This document shows positions 1 to 7,188 of a DNA stretch of 32,776 nt, piece after piece. Below the pieces are notes generated by a model. The model worked only from the letters and a program-made list of their open reading frames with translations, searched no databases and was not told where the DNA came from. The first letter of the stretch is position 1. Each line of letters starts with the position of its first letter. The translations under genes were made by a program, and so were the position numbers. Source of the DNA: a virus; IMG/VR virus record IMGVR_UViG_3300009370_000104, positions 1 through 32,776 of that record. One strand, given 5' to 3'.

Positions 1-78
1 TCCAATGAGCCACCCTTTTCGTGGATGGCATAAAGGTTGCTTCTCAATCTTCCAGTCCTTACTGGAGCATTTCTTTTT
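1..78. repeat. 78-bp direct terminal repeat (left copy)
   Basis: Bases 1-78 are identical to 32699-32776, checked base by base. Joining the copies restores an uninterrupted gp10-like gene, so this is most simply the overlap left when a circular or circularly permuted genome is assembled. A genuine short terminal repeat is less likely because it would lie inside a coding sequence. Confidence 0.95.
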
Positions 79-230
79 GCTTCGGATGTAACCCTTAGTG
101 CGAATTTCTTGAACTCTGGCTCTATGAAAGTATTCATAGCTGATTTTAGTTTATCATCCCTGAACTCCAATCTTCTTTTCAGTTGGGAATAGTCAAACTC
201 CCAATCTCCCTGTCTGATGATTCCACTCAT
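1..230 (-). CDS. HK97 gp10-like head-tail protein, N-terminal part (split by window edge)
   Basis: This is the first part of a 175-residue protein whose remainder lies at 32401-32776. The ATG at 230 overlaps the stop of the preceding connector gene as TAATG, which fixes the start. The N-terminal part carries the motif seen in HK97 gp10/tail-completion proteins: a helix followed by A-K-R-N-A-P-V-R-T-G-R-L-R (about residues 51-63). Proteins of this family sit at the head-tail joint in many siphoviruses. Position between the connector and the tail-terminator gene agrees. The break is an artefact of where the circle was opened, not a truncation. Confidence 0.85.
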   Translation of the reverse strand, partial: MSGIIRQGDWEFDYSQLKRRLEFRDDKLKSAMNTFIEPEFKKFALRVTSEAKRNAPVRTGRLRSNLYAIHEKGGSL

Positions 231-895
231 TAGACTGGGTTGTGGCAATAGTTGTCAAGAATCATCAGGGATATGCTTGGCAATCCCTTTTCAAAGATGG
301 CTGAGAATGATATGCTTTCCCCATCTCTTGACTTGGAAGCCAACCCTTGCCTGTCATCTCCCTTTTTGGAATCAAGGAACATCTTTGCTGCTATCATAAG
401 AACAGCTATTTCCAAATCCTCTGGAACATCATTGAATGTCGTTGTAACGGCATCAGTATCCCAGTCGCTTGTGTCATATCCAGCCGAATAGGTAATCTTT
501 ACATTCTTGAAGCCTGATGAAACATTGTCCTTGTTGAATCGGATGACACCCTCATCAGCAAAGACCGTGTAATCTCCAGAAGCTATCGTTTCATCTCCAC
601 CTGTCTTGTCATAGTCGTTTATGACTGATGTTACAGTTGTGTTGAATCTGTTCCTCAAATAGAGCTTTGTCGGAACACCGAATGAAAAGCCAAGAGATTG
701 GTATCCACCAACATCCATATTCTCAACCGTGTAATACTCAACTTCAGCAGAGCTTGGTCTTTCAAGCATTGTCCTTTTTGTATATCTGGAAGCTACTGCT
801 GATGCTCCCTTTAGATAATTCTTCAAGGTGTTATCCAAAGATGTCGTGCTGATATTCAGATGTTCCTTGAGAACTGAAAGTCTAGCTAGAGCCAT
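230..895 (-). CDS. Head-tail connector / adaptor protein (gp6-like)
   Basis: 221 residues. The N-terminal helices (S-V-L-K-E-H-L-N, then a K-N-Y-L-K-G-A-S-A-V-A-S-R-Y-T helix), a central beta-rich region (V-E-Y-Y-T-V-E-N ... V-I-R-F-N-K-D) and a C-terminal helical part (D-L-E-I-A-V-L-M-I-A-A-K-M-F) follow the pattern of phage head-tail adaptors that form a ring under the portal. The length fits the larger gp6-type members. It lies between the capsid-proximal genes and the gp10-like gene, whose ATG overlaps this stop. The family assignment is from pattern and gene order; no catalytic residues are expected. Confidence 0.7.
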   Translation of the reverse strand: MALARLSVLKEHLNISTTSLDNTLKNYLKGASAVASRYTKRTMLERPSSAEVEYYTVENMDVGGYQSLGFSFGVPTKLYLRNRFNTTVTSVINDYDKTGGDETIASGDYTVFADEGVIRFNKDNVSSGFKNVKITYSAGYDTSDWDTDAVTTTFNDVPEDLEIAVLMIAAKMFLDSKKGDDRQGLASKSRDGESISFSAIFEKGLPSISLMILDNYCHNPV

Positions 896-897
896 CT

Positions 898-1275
898 TTA
901 GTTTTTTGCTTGATAACCTGAGATTGTAACCAAACCATCAAAACCTGTTGGAGAAGCATCAGCTTTGGCATTGATAGCCTTGTTTACGGCTGATGTCTTT
1001 ATTGGGGTTGTAAGGTTGACTATGTGATTGCCTGATACTGCTGCTGTAACACCTATATAGAAGCTCATCAATACTGTTGTTGCTTCCAGTATGTCAATCT
1101 TCAATACGGCACTTGCTCCAGCCTTTACAGCAATCGTAATGTCTGTTATGTAAGTGAATCTTGAAGCATCAGCAGCTATAACAGCTGTTGAACTCGCATC
1201 TGTAAGGTTTGCCTGTCCATTGACCAACTCAACACTTGAAAGACTTGCCTGTCCTGAATTATTAACACTAGCCAT
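898..1275 (-). CDS. Putative head decoration-like protein
   Basis: 125 residues, rich in Ala, Ser, Thr and Val with alternating hydrophobic residues, suggesting an all-beta protein. There is no signal peptide or membrane segment. It lies directly after the capsid gene and a 52-residue ORF and before the connector, where many phages place a capsid decoration or head-fibre protein. The start overlaps the preceding stop as TAATG, and A-A-G-G-A-T-G-G-T just upstream can serve as ribosome site. I do not recognise the family from sequence alone; decoration is inferred from composition and location. Confidence 0.5.
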   Translation of the reverse strand: MASVNNSGQASLSSVELVNGQANLTDASSTAVIAADASRFTYITDITIAVKAGASAVLKIDILEATTVLMSFYIGVTAAVSGNHIVNLTTPIKTSAVNKAINAKADASPTGFDGLVTISGYQAKN

Positions 1276-1433
1276 TATTTCTTACCATCCTTTTTTGGTT
1301 TTGCCACTTTCACTTCTTCGCAAATTCCACATTCACAAAGAACCTTTCCTCTCTTGTCCTCAACTTCAGACACATCTCCCTCTTTATGGTTGATGCTGTC
1401 AAGTTGTGTATCTCTCAAAAATTTAATCTTCAT
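1275..1433 (-). CDS. Small cysteine-containing head-region protein (52 aa)
   Basis: Short ORF with a good ribosome site (AGAGGTAA) before the ATG at 1433, ending in TAATG shared with the next gene. It starts M-K-I-K-F-L-R-D-T and contains C-E-C-G-I-C near the middle. Many phages carry a 50-90 residue protein with a similar M-K-V-K-F-L opening between capsid and connector genes, of unknown role. The three clustered cysteines could bind a metal, but this is a guess. The C-terminus (K-K-D-G-K-K) and stop-start junction closely resemble those of the 54-residue ORF before the tail-tube gene. Confidence 0.65.
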   Translation of the reverse strand: MKIKFLRDTQLDSINHKEGDVSEVEDKRGKVLCECGICEEVKVAKPKKDGKK

Positions 1434-1458
1434 TATGCTTACCTCTTATTTGATTTTT

Positions 1459-1482
1459 GTGGGGAAGCCGAAACTTCCCCAC
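1459..1482 (-). other. Perfect 9-bp hairpin after the capsid gene
   Basis: GTGGGGAAG pairs with CTTCCCCAC around a six-base loop, TTTCGG on the minus strand. On the coding strand it is followed by AAAAATC rather than T's, so it is not a normal terminator for the late operon. It is better explained as an mRNA-stabilising or processing stem between the capsid and downstream genes. On the plus strand it is followed by TTGTTGTT and might weakly stop antisense transcription. Confidence 0.6.
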
Positions 1483-1513
1483 TTGTTGTTATCGTAGATT
1501 TGAACTAAAGATA

Positions 1514-2707
1514 TTAACCAGTAATACCAGTAAGTTCAACAACAGCTCCACCAAATGATGAGTCAACTGCTGTGTTTACCAAATTGTTTGAATCAACAAG
1601 TTCATAAGCTCTCATACCTAATTGAGCTGATTCCCAAGCTGTTCCACCAGTTTCGCTGGTGTCAATCCTCAAACCAGAATTGTGTCGGAATATAGCCATT
1701 GCCCTATCCCAAGCACCATACCAGATGCTAGTGTCTGAAACCTGTGAGTTCAAGAATACTGGAGAACCAAATATTCTTGTGTCCTCTGGAGCATAACCAT
1801 AGTTCCAGTCGTATACAGGTCTGCTGTCGCCAGTCAATTTCATAATCCTCTTGAAATTGGTTGGATGTAGCATCCAAACAGTCGGCAAAGCCCTGTACTC
1901 AATAGCTAGTTGGTGGTAAAGGTCTTTAAGACCAGCATAAGTTATTGCTCCACCCATAGCTGTTGATTGCCAAGATGTTCCATCAACAGTTCCAGTAAAG
2001 TTAGAACCATCAGAAACCTCGTTTTCAATCAATCTTCTCAAAGCTGTGATTTGATTAGCAGTAATCTCACCAATCATATCTATTGCTGTACCAGCCAATA
2101 ATTCTTCTGAAACATAACTCAAAGCCATTGCCTTGTCCAAAGAGAAAGCTCTTTGTGCGAAAGTTGGCTTCTGGTCTGTCGCATCAGCATTTTCAGCAAC
2201 TATTGCTGCTGTCAAATCAGCTGTGATACAAGGTATAGAACCTTGTGTGCTACTTACAGTAATGTTTCTTATAACATCCTGTAATCTTGGTCTATCAATG
2301 ATAGACACAAAGAAATCATCTGCTAACAATTCACTAGGAACTGTAAAACCACCATTAGCATTTGTTCCCCAAGACATTGGGTTGTCTGCTTTGGTGTAAA
2401 CGGATGAGTCTTTGATTTCAGCTCTCTTGTAGAAAGCTTCTTTCCTGTTGAGGTCTTTTGAAAAATGTGAATGAACCAACCCACCTAAATAGGTTTTGAT
2501 TCCATCAGCAGTTTTCCAATCAGCATCAACAACAGGGTCTTTTACCCTAATTTCAGAATTAGGGTTTATAGTGATTGCCTTTCTTTCAACCTTGTCATCT
2601 GCTTTTTCTTCTTTCGTAGGTATAGCTTTTTCAACAGCTTTTTCTACGATTGGAGCTAAAACTTCTTCCAAGTTAAGGTCATCACTTTTGTTTACATCTT
2701 TTGACAT
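1514..2707 (-). CDS. Major capsid protein, HK97 fold
   Basis: 397 residues from the ATG at 2707, chosen because GAGGT stands nine bases upstream and the start lies just after the protease stop; a longer open frame to 2824 merely overlaps the protease gene. The first 100 or so residues are charged and helical (a delta/scaffold-like domain, cut by the protease in this family). The rest shows the HK97 pattern: G-G-F-T-V-P, a P-R-L-Q-D-V-I-R strand, F-S-L-D-K-A-M-A-L-S-Y-V-S-E-E-L-L, and W-M-L-H-P-T-N-F-K-R-I near residue 280. It forms the icosahedral shell. Family identity is firm from motif order and its place after the protease. Confidence 0.93.
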   Translation of the reverse strand: MSKDVNKSDDLNLEEVLAPIVEKAVEKAIPTKEEKADDKVERKAITINPNSEIRVKDPVVDADWKTADGIKTYLGGLVHSHFSKDLNRKEAFYKRAEIKDSSVYTKADNPMSWGTNANGGFTVPSELLADDFFVSIIDRPRLQDVIRNITVSSTQGSIPCITADLTAAIVAENADATDQKPTFAQRAFSLDKAMALSYVSEELLAGTAIDMIGEITANQITALRRLIENEVSDGSNFTGTVDGTSWQSTAMGGAITYAGLKDLYHQLAIEYRALPTVWMLHPTNFKRIMKLTGDSRPVYDWNYGYAPEDTRIFGSPVFLNSQVSDTSIWYGAWDRAMAIFRHNSGLRIDTSETGGTAWESAQLGMRAYELVDSNNLVNTAVDSSFGGAVVELTGITG

Positions 2708-2711
2708 AATT

Positions 2712-3695
2712 TTAAACCTCGCTATTCTTAGATTTGTCTTTAAGGTACTTGCTAATGGCTCTCCGTAGAAGCTCGTTTGTTTGCTTCTTCCGTAAGTCCA
2801 TCTCCACTTTCTTCTTATCAACATTGTTTTCTTTTAGTAATAATTTCTCAAGCCTTGCTACCCTTGTTTCCAATTCAGGCAATAAGTCCAAGTCAATTAT
2901 TGGAATTGACTTCTTTGGTTTTTCTGGCTTGTCGTATTGTGGGCAGTCAAGTCTGCCACAAGGATTTCCAATCGGCTCTTTTTCCTCAGTATCCTTTTCT
3001 TCTTCAACTTCAGCTTCATCAGTAACTGTTGATTCCATACACATTTCCTGTGCTATGGCATAAGCCTGTTCACTTTCCATTGTCGGATTTTCTTCCATAA
3101 TGATTGGAATCTTCCTTTCAATACATTCATCAACGGTTTCCTTTTCTTCCTCTTTTTCTTCCGTTTCCGTTTCCATTGATTTGTACAGATTCAATTTGAC
3201 ATTGTCTGATTTCAAATCAAGGTTCTTGATTGTGTGGATAACAGCATCAGGATTTGCTGGAACATTCACAACAGAAACTTCCAGAAGCTCTTGTTTCGTG
3301 AACATTCTGCCCTCGTGTGTCTTTTCAGATTCCAAAGCCCTGAAGCCAACTGATATTCCAGTTAGGTCGCCCATCCTGACAAGCTTCTCAACATCTTTGG
3401 ATAGTTGTGTCTGCCCATTGAACCTTGCCTTTCCAAGAAGCTCTCCATCTTTCTGCTTGACCCAGAGAACCTTTCCTACTGGAAGCTTGTCTTGGTTATG
3501 ACCCCAAAGCAAGACACCACCAGATTTAAAGTTGTCTAGAACCCAACCATCAGCCTTGATGACATCTCCCTCTCTGTCGGTGCTTTCTGTTGATGCCGTA
3601 AAGACAAACTCGCCTTTCTTGTTGGGCATCTCCATATCAGCATTAATTGATTTCATTTCAACATCAACATCTTTTTTTTCACAATTTTCGCACAT
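2712..3695 (-). CDS. Prohead protease (HK97/U35 type) with scaffold-like C-terminus
   Basis: 327 residues. The protease domain covers roughly residues 15-160: F-T-A-S-T-E-S-T-D-R-E-G-D, then L-L-W-G-H-N with the probable catalytic His66, L-T-G-I-S-V-G-F with the probable Ser115, and L-L-E-V-S-V-V-N-V-P-A-N-P-D-A, all typical of HK97-type prohead proteases. The C-terminal half is very acidic (E-T-E-E-K-E-E-E-K), includes a segment I-P-I-I-M-E-E-N-P-T-M seen in various phage proteins, and ends in a coiled coil, so it may act as scaffold. The N-terminus carries C-E-N-C. AAGGGAGAT precedes the ATG, and a late-type promoter motif lies about 35 bases upstream. Confidence 0.9.
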   Translation of the reverse strand: MCENCEKKDVDVEMKSINADMEMPNKKGEFVFTASTESTDREGDVIKADGWVLDNFKSGGVLLWGHNQDKLPVGKVLWVKQKDGELLGKARFNGQTQLSKDVEKLVRMGDLTGISVGFRALESEKTHEGRMFTKQELLEVSVVNVPANPDAVIHTIKNLDLKSDNVKLNLYKSMETETEEKEEEKETVDECIERKIPIIMEENPTMESEQAYAIAQEMCMESTVTDEAEVEEEKDTEEKEPIGNPCGRLDCPQYDKPEKPKKSIPIIDLDLLPELETRVARLEKLLLKENNVDKKKVEMDLRKKQTNELLRRAISKYLKDKSKNSEV

Positions 3696-3727
3696 ATTAA
3701 TCTCCCTTGAATAAGTTATCTTTTCAC

Positions 3728-3744
3728 TATATTAAGGATAAAAG
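3728..3744 (-). promoter_or_regulatory. Putative late promoter motif before the protease gene
   Basis: The minus strand reads CTTTTATCCTTAATATA. The same 17-base pattern, differing only at two internal positions, precedes the 54-residue ORF in front of the tail-tube gene (31381-31397). Both sit just downstream of a cassette terminator and 31-33 bases before an ATG with a Shine-Dalgarno site. TAATAT can act as a -10 box; no good -35 box is visible, suggesting an activator or altered polymerase. Function is inferred. Confidence 0.55.
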
Positions 3745-3836
3745 CTGAAAACTGAACGATAAAGTCTATGAATAGACAAACACCCACCTAAATCCGTATC
3801 GTTGCTCTATGGGTCTTATTTGGGTTTCTGTGTGGC

Positions 3837-3872
3837 AAAAAAAAAGGTGGGGATGCTCCGAAGAACACCCCC
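3837..3872 (-). terminator. Rho-independent terminator of the 4.0-4.6 kb cassette
   Basis: On the minus strand, GGGGG TG ... CA TCCCC forms an imperfect G-rich stem around a short loop and is followed by a run of nine T's (A's at 3837-3845 on the plus strand). The sequence AACTGGGGGTG resembles the start of the terminator at 11889. It should insulate the cassette from the protease gene. Confidence 0.75.
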
Positions 3873-4006
3873 AGTTCAATAAAGGGTTACGAACTATAAC
3901 CCATATATTACACATAAGATTATGGAAACGAACAAGAAACCCATTGAAATGGGTTGGTCTTGCCATCTTATGTTCCAGTACATATCATCCAATTCTTGTC
4001 TTTTCA
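3873..4006. other. Short intergenic region with two extra hairpins and a stray METNKK start
   Basis: Between the cassette stop and its terminator lie two more inverted repeats: GGGTTA/TAACCC (3884-3902) and AACCCAT/ATGGGTT with a four-base loop (3938-3955). On the plus strand ATGGAAACGAACAAGAAA starts at 3922, close to the conserved start of the cassette genes; it gives a 35-codon frame ending at 4029 but lacks the cassette promoter. It may be the remnant of an oppositely oriented cassette. Confidence 0.4.
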
Positions 4007-4309
4007 TTATTTGTTCTTCCATTCTTTAATGAAGCTGTTGTATTTATGGTTCGTATAACTTCCATTCGTGAAAGGATTACTGGCTACTGGGTTTCTCTTG
4101 AGTGCTTCTGAATCATCCCAATCCCAGAATCTTCCATTCTGGCTCAAATAACCAATAGGCATCTTGTCATCCAGTATTACAGATGGATACCTATCCCCAA
4201 ATCTAGGTTCTATCCAAGCCCATTCTTTCCAGAAGCTTCTGTCCTTTCTCTTGGCTTCTTCTAACGACTTAACCTTTACAACCTTTTCTAAATTTAAAAT
4301 GATATACAT
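4007..4309 (-). CDS. Cassette protein, second gene (100 aa, unknown)
   Basis: 100 residues, basic and aromatic-rich (F-W-K-E-W-A-W-I-E-P; F-W-D-W-D-D-S), with no membrane segment or known motif that I recognise. Its ATG overlaps the preceding stop (TAATG) and is preceded by AAAGGGGGTTAAAT. The plus-strand two-gene cassette has almost the same junction at 11532. It forms a two-gene transcription unit with the Zn-ribbon-like gene upstream. The unit sits inside the head gene operon on the same strand but has its own promoter and terminator, so it is an accessory gene and not an essential head component by context. Confidence 0.7.
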   Translation of the reverse strand: MYIILNLEKVVKVKSLEEAKRKDRSFWKEWAWIEPRFGDRYPSVILDDKMPIGYLSQNGRFWDWDDSEALKRNPVASNPFTNGSYTNHKYNSFIKEWKNK

Positions 4310-4641
4310 TATTTAACCCCCTTTTGTTTTTTCCAACTCTCCAAAAGATTATCGGTTAATCTTCCACCGATTTTTAAAAGCTCGTAAAAAGTGGCATTGG
4401 CATCCAAACCTATATGGAACTTGGGAAAAGATTCGCATTCCCAACATTCGTAGGTAGCTATAAAAGGAAGCCTTTTTCCACTTCTGGAACATTCTCCACC
4501 ATAACTAGCCTTTAATTGGGTATTGTTAGAGCCACATATTGGACAATCTGCCTTTAATCCCCTTTGGAATAATAATTCCAAACCAGTTGCTTTGCTTTCC
4601 TCTGCTTGGCAGTCAGAAAGTCTTTTTTTGTTTGTTTTCAT
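4309..4641 (-). CDS. Leaderless cassette protein with Zn-ribbon-like cysteines (110 aa)
   Basis: Starts M-K-T-N-K-K-R-L-S-D-C, the shared opening of the cassette family. Two cysteine pairs, C-P-I-C (about residues 35-38) and C-W-E-C (about 71-74), could bind zinc as a ribbon or treble-clef. The C-terminus ends K-Q-K-G-V-K, as in the 11140 cassette gene (R-K-G-V-K). There is no Shine-Dalgarno site: a TAGAGT box ends six bases before the ATG, predicting a leaderless mRNA. Function is unknown. An accessory role such as interference with host or competing phages is speculation. Confidence 0.75.
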   Translation of the reverse strand: MKTNKKRLSDCQAEESKATGLELLFQRGLKADCPICGSNNTQLKASYGGECSRSGKRLPFIATYECWECESFPKFHIGLDANATFYELLKIGGRLTDNLLESWKKQKGVK

Positions 4642-4647
4642 ACTGGT

Positions 4648-4687
4648 ACTCTATCACAATATACACAAAAGCAAGGGCAAATGTATA
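4648..4687 (-). promoter_or_regulatory. Leaderless-type cassette promoter
   Basis: Reading on the minus strand: TATACA (4687-4682), 16 bases, TGTATA (4665-4660), and TAGAGT (4653-4648) six bases before the ATG. A weak -35 box TTGCTT replaces the TTGACT/A of the other copies. This arrangement recurs at five other places in the genome. Confidence 0.7.
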
Positions 4688-4753
4688 GAAATACCTACGA
4701 AATGGGTGTTTCTTTGGGATTTTTGTGGAATTTAGGCTATTTTTTTTGCTTCT

Positions 4754-5101
4754 TCAGTAGTCCAAAGGTTCTCCATCTTCTTCCAAAGGGATAAATTCAT
4801 CCTCTATTTCCTCAATGTTGTTTGGGCTTATCGGTGTATTCGTTTCAATGGCAATATCCAAAAGCTCAAGATACCTGTCTTTGAACTTTGGGTTCATATC
4901 ATCCCCATAGGAAATTGTTATATCCATCTTCAATTCAAGCATTTCTGGAGCAAATTTGAAATTGTATTCATTGACTTTCTTGTCAATCTCATTTCCAAAT
5001 TCACTTCCCCTGAATATTCTTCCATTGATTCTCAACACATTTCCTTTTGACAAGGTCAATGTGTATTCAACATCATCCAAAACAATCTTTCTTTCTTTCA
5101 T
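4754..5101 (-). CDS. Acidic protein downstream of the MuF-peptidase gene (115 aa)
   Basis: 115 residues, strongly acidic at the C-terminus (E-E-I-E-D-E-F-I-P-L-E-E-D-G-E). The N-terminal half looks beta-rich (I-V-L-D-D-V-E-Y-T-L-T-L). It is the gene immediately after the MuF-metallopeptidase fusion and in the same operon. In known MuF toxin loci the next small gene is often an immunity protein; here that is only a positional hypothesis. It could equally be a minor head component. No motif or membrane segment is visible. Confidence 0.65.
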   Translation of the reverse strand: MKERKIVLDDVEYTLTLSKGNVLRINGRIFRGSEFGNEIDKKVNEYNFKFAPEMLELKMDITISYGDDMNPKFKDRYLELLDIAIETNTPISPNNIEEIEDEFIPLEEDGEPLDY

Positions 5102-5119
5102 ATATCCTTTCTCCCATAT

Positions 5120-7162
5120 CTAGAGCCGATTCAACCCAGTTGATTCATCAAGCAATCCTTTCCAGTCATCAAAATCTGTTTCAGCAACAAACTCAATCAG
5201 CTCATCCAGTTTCTTGCTTGTATTTGGCAACATTCTATGATACATTCTCTTGAAAGCATCAGACATTTCCTTGTCTGGCAATCCCAAAGACTGAACATAC
5301 TCTGCGAATATCTCTTTCGGTTGCTGTTCCTTTACCCCAAGAATGATGCTTCTTCTCTTTGTGTAATAAGTCTTTTTGTGTCCATAGACAACTCTCCCTT
5401 GAGCATTTCTTGTTGATGCCTGAAGCGAATCATCCAACCTCCCTACCATTTTTCCAAATTTTTCAAAACTCATATTGTTTTTCAGTTGAGATTCCCACCC
5501 AAAGATTCCATCATCTACACCTAATTTTCTGCCGATAGAATAAAGCATCTCAATACTATCATCAGCACTACCAGCTGTTGATTTGATAAAACTACTCATT
5601 ACATCTGTATTCGTAAAAAAAGTTTCATCCAGCTTGTCAAGTCGTTTTCCGATTAGTGCTTCCACATCATCCAGCTTGACAAAGCCATCTCCATCATCCA
5701 GAAGCTTCTTGATTTTTTTCCTAATCTCTTTACTTGAAACAACTTGAGCCTTAATCTTTCTATCACCGTGTTGATTTACATAAGTATCCAATCCCAAGTC
5801 ATCCCAAACATCTTTTTTAATATTAACATCACCCAAACTGTCAATATCTCCAATCTTTTTCATCTTCTTTTTTGAGTTGGTTAATTGTTTACTTAATGTT
5901 TTCCTGTCAAGCAATATGTCATCTGCTGTCGCAAAGGAAAGGTAAGGTTTTTGGTATCCCAGACCACCAGCTCTCTGAACAATAGACTTGCCAAACCCAG
6001 ATGGCAATTCTCCAGTTTCATCCAAAACCTTTTGGGCATATTTGATTGAATACTTGGGATTGTTGTCCATTGAATGGGCAAATTCGTGTCGCCAAAGGCT
6101 ATTGATGTTTTCCTTGCTGTAATTTTTGCCCATCTCAATTCTGCCCTTATTATGAAAACCCTTTGAATGGGTTTCTCTTGTAACCTTTTCTATTGGGTCT
6201 GATTTGACTACCATAGCCCTTACATTTTTCTGGTCTTTTGTCTTATCTCCCCATCCAGCCCTTTTGTGCCACTTCGCTTCTGTCTTGTTTGTGGTGTTCC
6301 AAGTTGTTCCAACTCCAGTCGGCTTGACCTGTGGAGCTTCAACAGCAACAACTTCTTCAGGCAGACCCTCTGCCAGTTCCTTGTCATCAAGCAAGGGCAA
6401 GGCTGTACACCTACAATTCACAACTTCTCCAGCTGAAGCTGCTTCATCCATAGGGAACATCATTCCATTCCCAAATGTTTCGCCTTTCTTTTTCCTTGTT
6501 CCGTTCATTTCTATATGGCTTTTCCTTGTTCCATCATCAATGATTGCCAACCATTCATATCCAATGACCAAGTCCTCTGTTTCGTAGGAATGGAATGTTC
6601 CAAGATTGGCAACCCTGTTGCTCTCTGTCCTTGCTATCCTCATTGCTTCCATTGGAGCTTTGCCCATAACATTCGTTACTGTGTCCTGAATCTTCTGGAT
6701 GTTCTCTCCATTCAGTAAGTCAATCATCATCTCATCCTTGAGCTTTGTGTAAACCTTGTCGGATGCTCCAACAATCTTGTTCATCTGGTTCTTGATTGTC
6801 TGTGCTGTCATTGGATTGGCAACATTGAAAATATCTTCAGCTTCTTTCGTTTCGTATTGGTATTTCTTCATCCTCTTTCTCAATTTCCTCAAAGCCGTGT
6901 TTCCAACTTCCTGATATTCTTCTTCAAGGAAAGGTTCAAATGTATTTTCCCATTTGTGCTGAACATCTCCAATGTCAGGCATAATGATGTCAATGGCTGC
7001 CAAAGGCATCTGCTTCTTCAGGTGTTTCTTGAAAGTCTTGTCTGCCTTTTTCAGGTTTTTCATAACCTGTCTTTTGAATGAATTGAAATTCTTGATTGAA
7101 AGCTTGTACATCTTTCTCTCAATGGTCTTTGCTGTATATGTTTTCTCTAAGGCAAACCCCAT
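5120..7162 (-). CDS. MuF-type head morphogenesis protein fused to a probable HEXXH metallopeptidase
   Basis: 680 residues, far longer than a simple MuF/SPP1 gp7 protein. The MuF domain spans about 100-260: R-I-A-R-T-E-S-N-R-V-A-N, then W-L-A-I-I-D-D-G-T-R-K-S-H, then V-N-C-R-C-T-A-L-P. MuF proteins bind the portal inside the head and can enter the host with DNA. After a proline-rich linker (270-295) comes a second region with W-R-H-E-F-A-H-S-M-D (HEFAH at 359-363) and P-K-E-I-F-A-E-Y (615-622), the spacing of zinc ligands seen in lethal-factor-like peptidases. The second domain is most likely an injected effector or head-maturation peptidase. The start is tentative: no strong Shine-Dalgarno, and M18 is an alternative. 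Confidence 0.85.
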   Translation of the reverse strand: MGFALEKTYTAKTIERKMYKLSIKNFNSFKRQVMKNLKKADKTFKKHLKKQMPLAAIDIIMPDIGDVQHKWENTFEPFLEEEYQEVGNTALRKLRKRMKKYQYETKEAEDIFNVANPMTAQTIKNQMNKIVGASDKVYTKLKDEMMIDLLNGENIQKIQDTVTNVMGKAPMEAMRIARTESNRVANLGTFHSYETEDLVIGYEWLAIIDDGTRKSHIEMNGTRKKKGETFGNGMMFPMDEAASAGEVVNCRCTALPLLDDKELAEGLPEEVVAVEAPQVKPTGVGTTWNTTNKTEAKWHKRAGWGDKTKDQKNVRAMVVKSDPIEKVTRETHSKGFHNKGRIEMGKNYSKENINSLWRHEFAHSMDNNPKYSIKYAQKVLDETGELPSGFGKSIVQRAGGLGYQKPYLSFATADDILLDRKTLSKQLTNSKKKMKKIGDIDSLGDVNIKKDVWDDLGLDTYVNQHGDRKIKAQVVSSKEIRKKIKKLLDDGDGFVKLDDVEALIGKRLDKLDETFFTNTDVMSSFIKSTAGSADDSIEMLYSIGRKLGVDDGIFGWESQLKNNMSFEKFGKMVGRLDDSLQASTRNAQGRVVYGHKKTYYTKRRSIILGVKEQQPKEIFAEYVQSLGLPDKEMSDAFKRMYHRMLPNTSKKLDELIEFVAETDFDDWKGLLDESTGLNRL

Positions 7163-7188
7163 CTTGTTGAATGGGGTCTTGTAGGCTT

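Noticed and set aside
1459-1482. Hairpin as late-operon terminator
   Set aside because: On the transcribed strand it is followed by A's, not T's, and the downstream head genes need the same transcript.
3766-3966. 66-codon minus-strand frame
   Set aside because: It contains the cassette terminator and hairpins, has no ribosome site, and its composition is unlike neighbouring proteins.
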